NCBI GenBank assembly: GCA_050485645.1
Contig: JBJHBT010000004.1
Location: forward strand, 124,001 to 188,000
Direction of reading: 5' to 3'
Origin: JBJHBP01 sp050485645
Lineage (GTDB): Bacteria > Pseudomonadota > Gammaproteobacteria > Steroidobacterales > Rariloculaceae
Length of the DNA stretch: 64,000 bases
The notes beneath the pieces are model-generated. The model made no database searches and was not told where the DNA came from. It saw nothing but the letters and a program-made list of their open reading frames with translations. Shown piece by piece: positions 7,269-15,671 of the stretch. Position 1 is the first letter of the stretch, and the number at the start of each line of letters is the position of its first letter. Both the position numbers and the translations under genes were made by a program.

Positions 7269-9674
7269 CTACCAGGAGTACTCAAACGTGAGTCCGATCA
7301 GTGGCAAGGTTTCCTCGTCTTCCTTGATTGTCTGCCCGGTCAATATGTTGAATTCGTCGGGCAAACCGGCCGACCCGCCATTCAAGTTCAGAACATCCAG
7401 GAACAGAACCAGGTCCAGTCGGCGGCCTATCGGACGCCGGTAGTCGACCCGAAAATCCAGCGCATTAAACGCCCCGCCGCGACCGACGTTCGTTTCAGTG
7501 ATCTCCTTCGAGAACCGCACGGGAAGGTCGGGTGCCAGGACATCATCATGCGTGATGAACCGCTCTCCGGGTTGTCCCGATCCGTATCTCCAGCGTGCCG
7601 CGATCTGCCAGCGCTCGTTGAGTTCCCAGCGGCCGCCGAGAGCGGCGAAATGAACGCGATTGAAATCCCAGTCGTACTTGCCTCGACCGTCATTGTCGTC
7701 GACGCGATACTGATTCCAGGAATAGACGAAATCGGTAGCGAAACCATTGGCGAATGCGCGCGTAAACACGATGTCGACGCCGCGGTTGGTGCCTTTGCCA
7801 TCGTTGCTGATCTCGCCGCTTACCCGGCTGCCTTCGACGAGGCGGCGGTCGATGCGCTGGGAGTATGCGTCCACCAGCAGATTCAGATTCTCGCCGATTC
7901 GAAAATCCAGTCCCACGCCGACGTGAGTGAGCTTCTCGTTCTTCAGGCCGAAGTTAGCCGGATCGAGAGCGCGGGCGAGATTTCTCGGCGATTCGTAGAA
8001 CACACCGGTCGTCGCTGAAAAGCGTAACGATGGCGAAAAATGATAGTTGAACGCGATACGCGGCGACAAGCGACTTTCGTCGCTGAACCCATCATAGTCG
8101 TAGCGTAAGCCTGTTCGAAAACTGGCTCGTCCCCTGTCAAACACCTGTTCTCCGTAAAAAGCATAGTTCGTCTCGCTCTGGAGGTACAGCGAGTTGATCT
8201 CGGCCGGTTGCAGGACTATGTAGTTCGCGCCGGGTGGGCGAGGGTCGTCCGATTCGTAGATGAAGCGAATCCAGTCTTCTCGCAACGTGGTCGAGTAATC
8301 GAGATCGATATTCACGAGGTGCAAGCCAGCGGAGAAGCGGCCCAGCACGTTGCCAACCGTGATGTCGCTACGCCAGCCGAATTCCGTGTCCTTCTCGGTC
8401 ACCCTCAGCAGGCGTTCACGCACCGGCACCTGGTCGGCGGGCGTCCCTTCCGGCACGAGGTCGTGATTCGCTTCGCCCTCCGAGGACACCTTATCCCTCT
8501 CACGGAAGTACACTCGGTTCGTCCATGCGCCGTCATCGCCGAATCGCCGCCGCCAGGTAACTCCAGTCAGCATAAGGTCCTGCCTCTCGTCCTGCAGTGT
8601 CAGATCCTCGGTTCCTTCTCCCTTCCTTATCGCAGCAAGGATGTTGTCGACGGTTCGTTCGTACGTTTCCGGCGCGAGAATGGCCAGGAATTCGATATCG
8701 TCGTTCTCCAGGCGCGTTTTTGTCTTGAAGATCAGGTCACTCGACACCGGGGAACCCAGATCGTCTTCTTCAATGGTCTCGAAGAACCTGCCGAAGTCGA
8801 AGCGCCGTGCCTGCACAAAGATCGACGTACTGTCGTGAAAGCCGCTCGGCCCCTCGTACATTGTCTCGACTCCCGCGAGATCCAGTCGCAGGCGGCCCAC
8901 CGGCGACGGCGCACCTTCCGCGACCTCGAACTGGAGCAGCGACGCCTTACGGCCGCCGAACTCGGCGCTCCACCCGCCGGGTGAGAACTCGGCGCCGGTC
9001 ACCGCATTCGGGGCAAATATCGAGTAACGGCCTCCGTTCACGATTTCGGTCTGATTACCGAGCGTCTGCTCGAAATGCGCGACCTGCGGGAACGGGAAGC
9101 CGTCGATGAATATGAGATTGTTCTTCGGCCCGTGGCCGCGCACCGAAAAGCTCGCGAATTCCCCGCTCGACACGACTCCCGGCAGGCCGACCAGGGCGCG
9201 CATCACGTCACTGCCGCTGCCGGGCGTGGTACGCAGTTCCTCGCGCGTCAGGAAGCGGTCCGCTGCCGAGCCGTAGGGGTCGGCTCCTCGGGCTCGTCGG
9301 CCCACAACGACGATCTCTTCGACGGAAGCCACTTGCGGTCGCAGCTCGAAACGAAGCCGCTCCGTCCGGCGCTCGATGATCCGAACGGCTGGCTCTACCC
9401 CAGGAACGTAGCCATCCGCTTCAGCGCGGAACTCGTAGAAGCCGTCGGCCAGATCGTCGAAGTAAGCCGATCCGTCAGAACCCGTTGCCACATTCCTGGA
9501 CTCACCGCTTCTGGATTCGACAGATACCGTCACACCTGTCAGCGGTCTTGTTGTCACGGCGTCGACGACGTCGACCAAGATAGCGCCCGCGTATGCGAAA
9601 CCGGCTGGCACGACGAAGAGCAGTGTTAGCCAACTGCGATGCTGGAGGGAACGACTTATACCACGACAAAACAT
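7269..9674 (-). CDS. TonB-dependent outer membrane receptor with N-terminal carboxypeptidase-regulatory-like domain
   Basis: This 801-residue protein has a signal peptide ending near residue 29. A CarboxypepD_reg-like beta-sandwich follows (about 30-115, DAVTTRPLTGVTVSVES). A TonB-box-like stretch precedes the plug domain (about 120-250, including VSSGEFASFSVRGHG and LIFIDGFPFP). The rest is a long beta-barrel ending in the aromatic C-terminus FEYSW needed for BAM insertion. Such proteins import large or scarce ligands (siderophores, glycans, cobalamin) using TonB energy. The ligand is not readable. The LytTR regulator encoded just downstream is the closest functional link. Confidence 0.9.
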   Translation of the reverse strand: MFCRGISRSLQHRSWLTLLFVVPAGFAYAGAILVDVVDAVTTRPLTGVTVSVESRSGESRNVATGSDGSAYFDDLADGFYEFRAEADGYVPGVEPAVRIIERRTERLRFELRPQVASVEEIVVVGRRARGADPYGSAADRFLTREELRTTPGSGSDVMRALVGLPGVVSSGEFASFSVRGHGPKNNLIFIDGFPFPQVAHFEQTLGNQTEIVNGGRYSIFAPNAVTGAEFSPGGWSAEFGGRKASLLQFEVAEGAPSPVGRLRLDLAGVETMYEGPSGFHDSTSIFVQARRFDFGRFFETIEEDDLGSPVSSDLIFKTKTRLENDDIEFLAILAPETYERTVDNILAAIRKGEGTEDLTLQDERQDLMLTGVTWRRRFGDDGAWTNRVYFRERDKVSSEGEANHDLVPEGTPADQVPVRERLLRVTEKDTEFGWRSDITVGNVLGRFSAGLHLVNIDLDYSTTLREDWIRFIYESDDPRPPGANYIVLQPAEINSLYLQSETNYAFYGEQVFDRGRASFRTGLRYDYDGFSDESRLSPRIAFNYHFSPSLRFSATTGVFYESPRNLARALDPANFGLKNEKLTHVGVGLDFRIGENLNLLVDAYSQRIDRRLVEGSRVSGEISNDGKGTNRGVDIVFTRAFANGFATDFVYSWNQYRVDDNDGRGKYDWDFNRVHFAALGGRWELNERWQIAARWRYGSGQPGERFITHDDVLAPDLPVRFSKEITETNVGRGGAFNALDFRVDYRRPIGRRLDLVLFLDVLNLNGGSAGLPDEFNILTGQTIKEDEETLPLIGLTFEYSW

Positions 9675-10224
9675 ACGCTGAGCACCTTCCGATGAGTCTG
9701 AGAGGGGTCTCGTATAGTACGGAGCGGTGGTGTGGGTAGGACGCTTCGTTGAATTAGCGGTGCGAAAACTGCATCAGCGGTTTCACTGACCGGCCAATGG
9801 CATGCGCGGTCGATCGAGACTGCGCGCCTCTGGAAGGGCGTGCTCCTGACATACGCCGACCATTGGCGTCGAGCGAAGATCGGGCGGCGGTTTCGGCTGT
9901 TCTTTCGCTATGACTCCAGGGCGAGCCTGGTTGCCTCGAGTCGATCGGACTGGTCGTAGGATGAGACCGCGCTAACGTCATGACCGAGTCCTATGCTCTC
10001 GCTGTCAAGCCCATAACTATAGTTGCGGGCCTGGCCGATTTGCGCCGACGAACCCCGGATGCGTTGTACGTCGATCAGACAGATTGTCGGCCTGCAGTGC
10101 CCCGAGGATTTCACGCACGAGCGTGTTCAGGTTCGGAGGTGGGGCATTTCCCCTGACGGGAAACGACTGGCGTACACGCTGGACTTGTGCCACATTTATC
10201 GTATCGTGACACCCAGGACTTTTT
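9675..10224. other. Intergenic region with no supported gene
   Basis: About 550 bases lie between the leftward TonB receptor gene and the rightward antitoxin gene. It should contain the receptor promoter; TACTAT about 40 bases upstream of the receptor start is a possible -10. Short frames occur on both strands, none with a recognisable family. A fragment reading GISPDGKRLAYT near 10140-10175 resembles a beta-propeller repeat but is isolated. Confidence 0.4.
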
Positions 10225-10530
10225 GTGGCATCCAGCGACAACGAAGTTCAGGTCGGCGCACAGGGCCGGGTGGTCATCCCGGTCTCGCTACGCAAGGCCT
10301 TGAAGCTGAACCCTGGAGACCGACTCGTGGCCCGAATGGTGGGGGACAGCCTGGTGCTCGAGAGGCGGGAAAGTGTGGAACGACGGCTGCGGGAGCGATT
10401 CCGTCATATCCCTCGCAACGTCAGCCTTGCCAATGAGCTCATCGCCGAACGGCGCGCCGAAGCTAGAGCCTGCGTTCAGGTCATCAGTTCAGCGCGCCGC
10501 GAAGAGCACCGACCGGATACTCCTCGTTGA
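10225..10530 (+). CDS. Orphan AbrB/MazE-type antitoxin
   Basis: This 101-residue protein has an N-terminal swapped-hairpin SpoVT/AbrB DNA-binding domain (VGAQGRVVIPVSLRKALKLNPGD, about residues 9-31). A basic C-terminal helix follows (SVERRLRERFRHIPRNVSLANELIAERR) of the type that neutralises a PIN-domain toxin. The start is GTG. A toxin gene normally follows at once, but none does: the reading frame instead runs into the 3' end of the convergent CHRD gene. The last 20 residues are therefore probably not ancestral, and the module seems to have lost its toxin. Confidence 0.75.
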   Translation: MASSDNEVQVGAQGRVVIPVSLRKALKLNPGDRLVARMVGDSLVLERRESVERRLRERFRHIPRNVSLANELIAERRAEARACVQVISSARREEHRPDTPR

Positions 10531-10933
10531 TGACCACGAGGTAGTACTCCTGCGGGGAGCGGGCGATCCGCGCGACGATGCCGGGCGTCGCCGACTGGCG
10601 GTGGCCGGTCAACGTGCCGCCCGCGTCGCTCTGGATGATGATCGACACCACCACGTTGCCCTCGAGACCGGTGGGGCCCTGACGGATGTGCACGCGCGTT
10701 GGCGTGGCGATATCGCTGTACTCGAGGCGCAGTTCGACCTCGTTGGTTTCAGGCTTCAGGGTCACCGTGGCTTCACCCCGCCCGTCCGGGCTGCCGGACA
10801 CCGGGGGGCCGCTCAGCGATGCGCGGACGGTCACCGCCTCGGCGGAGAGCGTGAGGGACGGGGCCAGCACCAGCGCGCAGGCGGCCGACGCCAGCACGAG
10901 AAACCCTTTGCGAAGTTGGAAGTTGGTTTTCAT
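10484..10933 (-). CDS. Secreted CHRD domain protein
   Basis: This 149-residue protein has a signal peptide (ACALVLAPSLTLSAEA, cleavage near residue 32) followed by a compact CHRD-like domain. The domain includes ASLSGPPVSGSPDGRGEATVTL, then VHIRQGPTGLEGNVVV and the terminal YPVGALRGALN. CHRD domains were defined in chordin and occur in many secreted bacterial proteins of unknown function. The gene starts 7 bases downstream of the 499-residue secreted protein's stop on the same strand's operon order, so both are probably co-expressed. It converges on and overlaps the antitoxin gene by 47 bases. Confidence 0.8.
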   Translation of the reverse strand: MKTNFQLRKGFLVLASAACALVLAPSLTLSAEAVTVRASLSGPPVSGSPDGRGEATVTLKPETNEVELRLEYSDIATPTRVHIRQGPTGLEGNVVVSIIIQSDAGGTLTGHRQSATPGIVARIARSPQEYYLVVINEEYPVGALRGALN

Positions 10934-10940
10934 TGTTTGT

Positions 10941-12440
10941 TTACCTCGAACCTGTACCGCTCACCTGCGCCGTCGGCGCGTTGAGGCGCTGGAACGTCAC
11001 GGGCAATGCACCCTGAATGCTGACAATGCTTCCTTCCAGGGTGCCGTCCTCGTTCAGCGTCAATGTCAGATCCCAGGGATCGACGTTCGGCAGGGAAAAC
11101 TGCAGCTCGCGCCCGTTGATGCGTAGCTCCCGCAGGGGGCGGTCGATCTCGCCAAGCGTCGTACCCACGAGCCGGCCGCTGACGCTGCCGTCGTCGTGCC
11201 GGACGAAGCGCAGCTCGATGTCGATGTCGATCGTCCTGATGCGGGGGCGGCCGACCCAGCGCCCGTCCAGCGCCTGGGCGACCTGCGGCTCCGCCTCAAC
11301 CGGCGGTTGCTGCGGAGGCGGCACGTAGTCCGCGCGCCGGTGGCGATCCGTCTCGATGAAGTACGGGACGACGGTATTGCCCTCGTGGCAGGCGTATTCC
11401 GGCCACCAGTAGAACGGGTCGTGTCGCATCGGATAACGCACCGTGATCGGTTCGGTCAGGATGACCGGATCCTCGGTGGTGATCTCGTACAGCCACACCT
11501 CGTCGTTCAGACGCACCACGCGTTCGGTGATGCGCATCTGGTCACTGTGCGGGAAGCGGTTGCCCGGCGGCGAGCCCTGCACGGCCAGGTTGATCATCGG
11601 ATTGTTGATCAGCATACCGTCAGGGAAGTTCGTGGTTTCAACGACCAGCGTCGTGCCTTCCCAGCGCCCGCGCGAGTCGCCCAGCCACTGCCGGATGTTG
11701 TCGTCGACATGCGGCCGGCCGTCGGTGGGAATGATGCGGGCATCGTGGATCATCTCGGTCTCGAAGATCACGTAGCCCGGCGTCTGCCAGATGCGGAAGC
11801 CGCCGTTGTAGCGGTATGGCATCATCATTGAGGGCATGCCGCGTGTGATGCAGCGGTCCCAGCTGTCGAAGTTCTCAAGTCCGTCGAAGGTGACGTCTTC
11901 ACCCGGCAACGGCCAGTCGCTGCCCATCTCGTAGGCGCGCGTTCTTCCCTCGAGCGTCAACTCGGGCAGCATGCCGTTGGGCGGGTGAACGAGGAGGTTC
12001 GTCTGGCGTTGCGGGATGCGCGAGGGCCCCGCGGCACCGGCTCTGAACGCCGACATCAGTTCGCCTTCGGGCAGCAGGTCGATTTCCGCCTGAATCCGCC
12101 GCATCTCCTCGTTGTACTCCGCCATGCGCGCGGCATGCTCTTCCTCCGGATGCCAGGCGCGTTCGGGATCGCAGGGCGGGGAGCCGGGCCGGGCGCTGTC
12201 CGCGCAGCGTTCGAGCGGCACGCGTCCCGCCTGCATCATGTCGAGCGTGGCGGTGATGTCCGGCTCGCCCCATTGTGTCATGGGGTGCGTCCAACCGTCC
12301 GGGGTCTCGAAGAAGTGGTTGACCTCGCTCGGCGCGCCGCGGATCGAATCGTCGATCTGCGCGTGCGCGTTGATTGCTGATATCGCCGCGGCCACGGCTG
12401 CGGCCAGCGCGCCTGGCATGGTCCTCTTGAATGCGTACAT
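10941..12440 (-). CDS. Secreted hypothetical protein, 499 residues
   Basis: ATG 12440 is preceded by AGGAGCAGGCG and gives a clear signal peptide (ALAAAVAAAISAINAHA), so longer upstream frames are rejected. The mature protein contains a helical acidic segment (EEEHAARMAEYNEEMRRIQAEI) and a conserved-looking core with GRPHVDDNIRQWLGDSRGRWEG and TLVVETTNFPDG. A C-terminal beta-rich domain of about 100 residues ends it. The core motif is common in uncharacterised secreted proteins of proteobacteria and acidobacteria; I know of no assigned activity. A CHRD protein gene follows 7 bases later. No enzyme signature can be assigned. Confidence 0.75.
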   Translation of the reverse strand: MYAFKRTMPGALAAAVAAAISAINAHAQIDDSIRGAPSEVNHFFETPDGWTHPMTQWGEPDITATLDMMQAGRVPLERCADSARPGSPPCDPERAWHPEEEHAARMAEYNEEMRRIQAEIDLLPEGELMSAFRAGAAGPSRIPQRQTNLLVHPPNGMLPELTLEGRTRAYEMGSDWPLPGEDVTFDGLENFDSWDRCITRGMPSMMMPYRYNGGFRIWQTPGYVIFETEMIHDARIIPTDGRPHVDDNIRQWLGDSRGRWEGTTLVVETTNFPDGMLINNPMINLAVQGSPPGNRFPHSDQMRITERVVRLNDEVWLYEITTEDPVILTEPITVRYPMRHDPFYWWPEYACHEGNTVVPYFIETDRHRRADYVPPPQQPPVEAEPQVAQALDGRWVGRPRIRTIDIDIELRFVRHDDGSVSGRLVGTTLGEIDRPLRELRINGRELQFSLPNVDPWDLTLTLNEDGTLEGSIVSIQGALPVTFQRLNAPTAQVSGTGSR

Positions 12441-12700
12441 CGCCTGCTCCTGCTGTCTCCTCGGCAGATATCCTTGCCGATCAGTGAAACCAAACTTAAC
12501 CGGTCTGCGGGCGCTGGTCCACCCAACGCCCGCTTCGGCTTGATGCGCTACAGCCAGACGTTGAGCTCGAGCCCACCCCGGTCGAACTGGCACTGCAGCA
12601 CTGCCCGGATGTGCGGATTGCGTACAACCGGCCATTAGTGTGAGCCGCATCAGATTGGATATCCTATCCGATGCGCTCCGGTTTGCGGTAACGGGATAGC

Positions 12701-12817
12701 CTACTGACGCGCATCATGCCTCTCCATCGCGCGCCGCCAATCGAGCAACCGTTCATCGGCTGTCATCAGCGGCGCACCGTCTGCCCAGATCAGCACGTGC
12801 GTATCGAGCACGATCAC
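12701..12817 (-). pseudogene. VapC-type PIN toxin with internal deletion
   Basis: The frame starts GTG and reads VIVLDTHVLIWADG, the conserved beta-1 strand of PIN-domain toxins including the first catalytic Asp. It then jumps directly to PLMTADERLLDW, the C-terminal PIN motif with the last Asp. Only 38 residues remain of an expected 120-140. The start overlaps the stop of the upstream antitoxin gene in a GTGA arrangement, as in intact vapBC operons. The missing centre contains other acidic residues, so the product cannot be an active nuclease. Confidence 0.75.
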
Positions 12818-13101
12818 TTGGCCGATTCCCTAAGCACGGAATCCACCGGCGAGAGGATGTCGCCCGTTATCTCGATCTGCCCTTTGTGCAGGCCGATGAG
12901 TGATTCGGCGCGTGGCAGCCGGTGCGGCCGCAGCTCGGCCACCGGCTTACCATTCTTGGTTATCGTGATGGTCTCTCCGGTACGCGCGACCCGGTTCATG
13001 AGCGCGAGGCAGGGCGCCGCCTCGCGCGAGGCGGCGCTGCAGCATGCTGCGTATCTGGAACGACGCCAGCAGGCGCTCCGTGTGGCGAAGAGTGCCAGCA
13101 A
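12814..13101 (-). CDS. Phd/YefM-type antitoxin (start uncertain)
   Basis: The core reads CLALMNRVARTGETITITKNGKPVAEL, the standard Phd/YefM DNA-binding fold. It is followed by a C-terminal toxin-binding segment (LIGLHKGQIEITGDILSPVD). The 25 or so residues before this core in the longest frame look unlike the family, and no ribosome binding site decides the start, so the 5' end may be damaged. It overlaps the deleted VapC gene by 4 bases. Without a working toxin it is a relic or a free autoregulator. Confidence 0.65.
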   Translation of the reverse strand: MLALFATRSACWRRSRYAACCSAASREAAPCLALMNRVARTGETITITKNGKPVAELRPHRLPRAESLIGLHKGQIEITGDILSPVDSVLRESAK

Positions 13102-13180
13102 CGAACCACATCATGTTCGCGTGGCGCAGCTTGAGCGCATGGTTAACGCCCTGCAATGCTCACGGGCGTATTTCTGCCGC

Positions 13181-13210
13181 GACTGCGACTGCGACTGCGA
13201 CTGCGGCTGC
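13181..13210 (+). repeat. Hexanucleotide tandem repeat (GACTGC)n
   Basis: Four perfect copies of GACTGC are followed by one variant copy GGCTGC. It lies between the decayed antitoxin and the ThuA gene, outside any supported coding sequence. Such tracts can vary in copy number by slippage. Confidence 0.7.
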
Positions 13211-13269
13211 GGAGACAGCGAGAATGTCAGTCCGGTAGTTGCACGCCGCTGGAAATCAACATCCGGTTT

Positions 13270-14043
13270 CTACTGATCCTCGCCCATGGCATACCGAATT
13301 CCCCCGAGCAGATGCTGCAGGAACAGCGCCTCGGCGAACGACTCGCTGGTATGCCCCAGCGCCGTGTAGAAGGATCGTCCTCCGTCGAACTCGTGATACC
13401 AGGCCACCGGATGATGGCCCGGGTGATCGCTCCCACGATAGCTGTCGGTATCCAGCTTCAACAGCACATTGATGTTTTCATTCATGTAACCGAAGTTGTA
13501 CCACTCGTCCCGGCGCTCCCATCGCTGCGGCAGGTGAACGGTGGAAGGATGACCGGCGTCGACGACTTCGATGACGGCGTCGATCACGCCCGGCGGGTGA
13601 TTGTCGAACCACGCACCGACCAGTTCTCCATACCAGGGCCAGTCGTACTCGGTATCCGTCGCCGAATGAATGCCAACGAATCCGCCGCCTGAACGGATGT
13701 AGCGCTTGAACGCGTCCTTCTGAGCGCCATCGAGAACTGTCAGCGTCGTGCTCAGGAAAACCACCGCATCGTGTTCGCGAAGCCGCTCGTCGGAAAAATA
13801 TGAGGGGTCTTCGGTCCATGTGACCTGAAACCCGTGTTCCCTGCCGAGCTCGGAGATCGCCGCGGCGCCGGCGTCGATGGATCGGTGGCGAAAGCCTGCG
13901 GTGCGGCTGAACACCAGTACAGATCTCTCGGTGCCTCCCGTCTGCGCGGCTTCGCCTGATGTGGTCTGCTGAGCGCTGCTGTTGGCGGCTGTGAACAGGG
14001 CGGCCAGCAGGATTGCGGCCGTGATCGGAACATATCGTGGCAT
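13270..14043 (-). CDS. Secreted ThuA domain protein
   Basis: This 257-residue protein has a signal peptide (ITAAILLAALFTAANSSA) and a ThuA-like class I glutamine-amidotransferase-type fold. Characteristic pieces are VLVFSRTAGFRHRSID near the N-terminus, YIRSGGGFVGIHSATDTEYDWPWYGELVGAWFDNHP in the middle (read in sections), and HPVAWYHEFDGGRSFYTALGHT near the C-terminus. Homologues occur in sugar-utilisation loci and as domains of membrane-bound dehydrogenases. The biochemical activity is unsettled. No partner gene is adjacent, so its substrate cannot be inferred. Confidence 0.85.
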   Translation of the reverse strand: MPRYVPITAAILLAALFTAANSSAQQTTSGEAAQTGGTERSVLVFSRTAGFRHRSIDAGAAAISELGREHGFQVTWTEDPSYFSDERLREHDAVVFLSTTLTVLDGAQKDAFKRYIRSGGGFVGIHSATDTEYDWPWYGELVGAWFDNHPPGVIDAVIEVVDAGHPSTVHLPQRWERRDEWYNFGYMNENINVLLKLDTDSYRGSDHPGHHPVAWYHEFDGGRSFYTALGHTSESFAEALFLQHLLGGIRYAMGEDQ

Positions 14044-14315
14044 CGCGGGTTGACCCTGGTTGCTGAACGTCGTTCAGGCAGATTCTATCGCCGTGGTGCG
14101 CGGATTTCAGGCCGCGGCGCCGAGTCGGCCGATCCTGCGCATCCGAGCCGTGCGCCGCCGCAGGGGGAGCTGTCGATGTGATCCGCTCTGCACTCTCTCC
14201 ACCTCCATGGCCACGGTGCTGAGGCGGGCGGGTCAAACTGCCTACCTGCCGGCGCTCGAGGAGCTGTGCCGACGACGCGGACTGAGCTGGAACGTAACCC
14301 GCCGAATGTTCTGCG

Positions 14316-15671
14316 TCACCGGAATCGCAGCGTAAATACCGCCCCGTTCCCAGGCGTTGAGCTGACCGAGAGCAGTCCCTTGTTCAGGAACATGATCTGG
14401 CGTGACACGCTGAGGCCGACGCCGGTCCCGTCCCGTTTGGTCGTGAAGAACGGCACGAATACGTTGTCGATATGCACCGGATCGATACCCGGCCCGTTGT
14501 CGATGACACGGATCAGCGCCTTGCCGTGATCGCTGGTCGCGACCACCCGGATGCGGCCATCGGATCGACCGGCGAGCGCTTCGGCCGCATTGTTGATCAA
14601 ATTGATTAGCACCTGCTGAAGCTGTTCGGGATCGGCCAGTACCGTCAACTGCGGATCCGCAATCCGTGTTTCCAGCGCGATATTGAAAGGTTCCAGCGTT
14701 GCCGCTGTCAGCTGCTTCACCTGAGCCAGCAGTTCCGCCACTGCGACCTGTGTCGGAGCAGGTTTCGGCAGATTGCTCAGTCTGCTGTACGTGTGTACGA
14801 ACCGGAGTAGTCCGGAGCCGCGCGATCGGATGGACGCAGCGCTGCGCAGCAGGTCTTCGTCTTCTTCCGAATTCTGTTCCCGTCCCGCGTCACGCCTGCG
14901 TTGTGCGTCAATCAGCCTCTCTTCGATAACCGCGGACAACGAGATCATCGGGGTCACCGAGTTCATGATTTCGTGAGTCATGACCTTGATCAGCTTGCGG
15001 GAAAAATCGACCTCACGCTGTTCGAGTTCATCACGAATGTTCTGGAACGAAATCAGCTTGTAGTGCTTGCCCAGGAGTTCAAACTCGGTGGCAAACAAAG
15101 CGAGCTGAAGTGGCTCTCCCGCAATCGAGACGTTGGCCAGCGTACGGTCGCCGTCGCGCATCTCCAGCAGCACGTCCGGCAGTGCGGAGTCGACACGCGA
15201 AAAAGATCGCACGTTCTGCAGGTGGGCCGTGCCGAACAGCGAAGTGGCCTGACGGTTCATCAGCTGCACGACACCGCCGTCATCCAGGCAGACCAGGGCG
15301 GTACTGACGTGCTCGACCAGCATCTCCAGATAACGGTGGTTGGCTGCCTTGTCGCGATTCAGATTGCGAAACTCTCGAGTCAGCGTTCCGTACGCGTCTT
15401 CCAGTTCGTGGAACACGTGTCCTTTCTCGGCGACCGGGATACTGACGGAAAAGTCGTGATGGGCCACGAACTGGAGGAAGCCGGCCAACTCCCGGTTGAC
15501 GGATTCCACGTAACGCACCAGTTCGATCGCAGCCAGCAGAGCGACGACGGCCACGACCACCGGTGTAATCTGCCAGCCGGTATTGACGATGCTCCAGGCG
15601 AGCACGACGAACAGGGTACCGATCAGCAGCAGCCGGGCAATGACATTCAGGCGAAAATTTCTAAAGCCCAT
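14316..15671 (-). CDS. NtrY-like membrane sensor histidine kinase
   Basis: This 451-residue kinase has two N-terminal hydrophobic helices (about residues 10-30 and 36-52) with almost no periplasmic loop, so it probably senses within or inside the membrane. A PAS-like region (about 115-215) precedes the H-box MTHEIMNSVTP (His 233). The N-box (VLINLINNAAEAL), DNGPGID and the G-rich lid (FFTTKRDGTGVGLS) follow. It overlaps the sigma-54-type response regulator gene by 11 bases and is its cognate kinase. The pair faces away from the ABC export operon that starts at 17303, which is its most likely target. Confidence 0.9.
   Translation of the reverse strand: MGFRNFRLNVIARLLLIGTLFVVLAWSIVNTGWQITPVVVAVVALLAAIELVRYVESVNRELAGFLQFVAHHDFSVSIPVAEKGHVFHELEDAYGTLTREFRNLNRDKAANHRYLEMLVEHVSTALVCLDDGGVVQLMNRQATSLFGTAHLQNVRSFSRVDSALPDVLLEMRDGDRTLANVSIAGEPLQLALFATEFELLGKHYKLISFQNIRDELEQREVDFSRKLIKVMTHEIMNSVTPMISLSAVIEERLIDAQRRRDAGREQNSEEDEDLLRSAASIRSRGSGLLRFVHTYSRLSNLPKPAPTQVAVAELLAQVKQLTAATLEPFNIALETRIADPQLTVLADPEQLQQVLINLINNAAEALAGRSDGRIRVVATSDHGKALIRVIDNGPGIDPVHIDNVFVPFFTTKRDGTGVGLSVSRQIMFLNKGLLSVSSTPGNGAVFTLRFR

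Noticed and set aside
10023..10436. Plus-strand frame with GISPDGKRLAYT resembling a beta-propeller blade
   Set aside because: It is a single isolated motif, and the rest of the frame overlaps the antitoxin gene in another phase and lacks protein character.
12507..12533. 7-bp stem hairpin GCGGGCG/CGCCCGC as a terminator
   Set aside because: Long 13-base loop and no U-run in either direction; in this GC-rich DNA such stems arise by chance.
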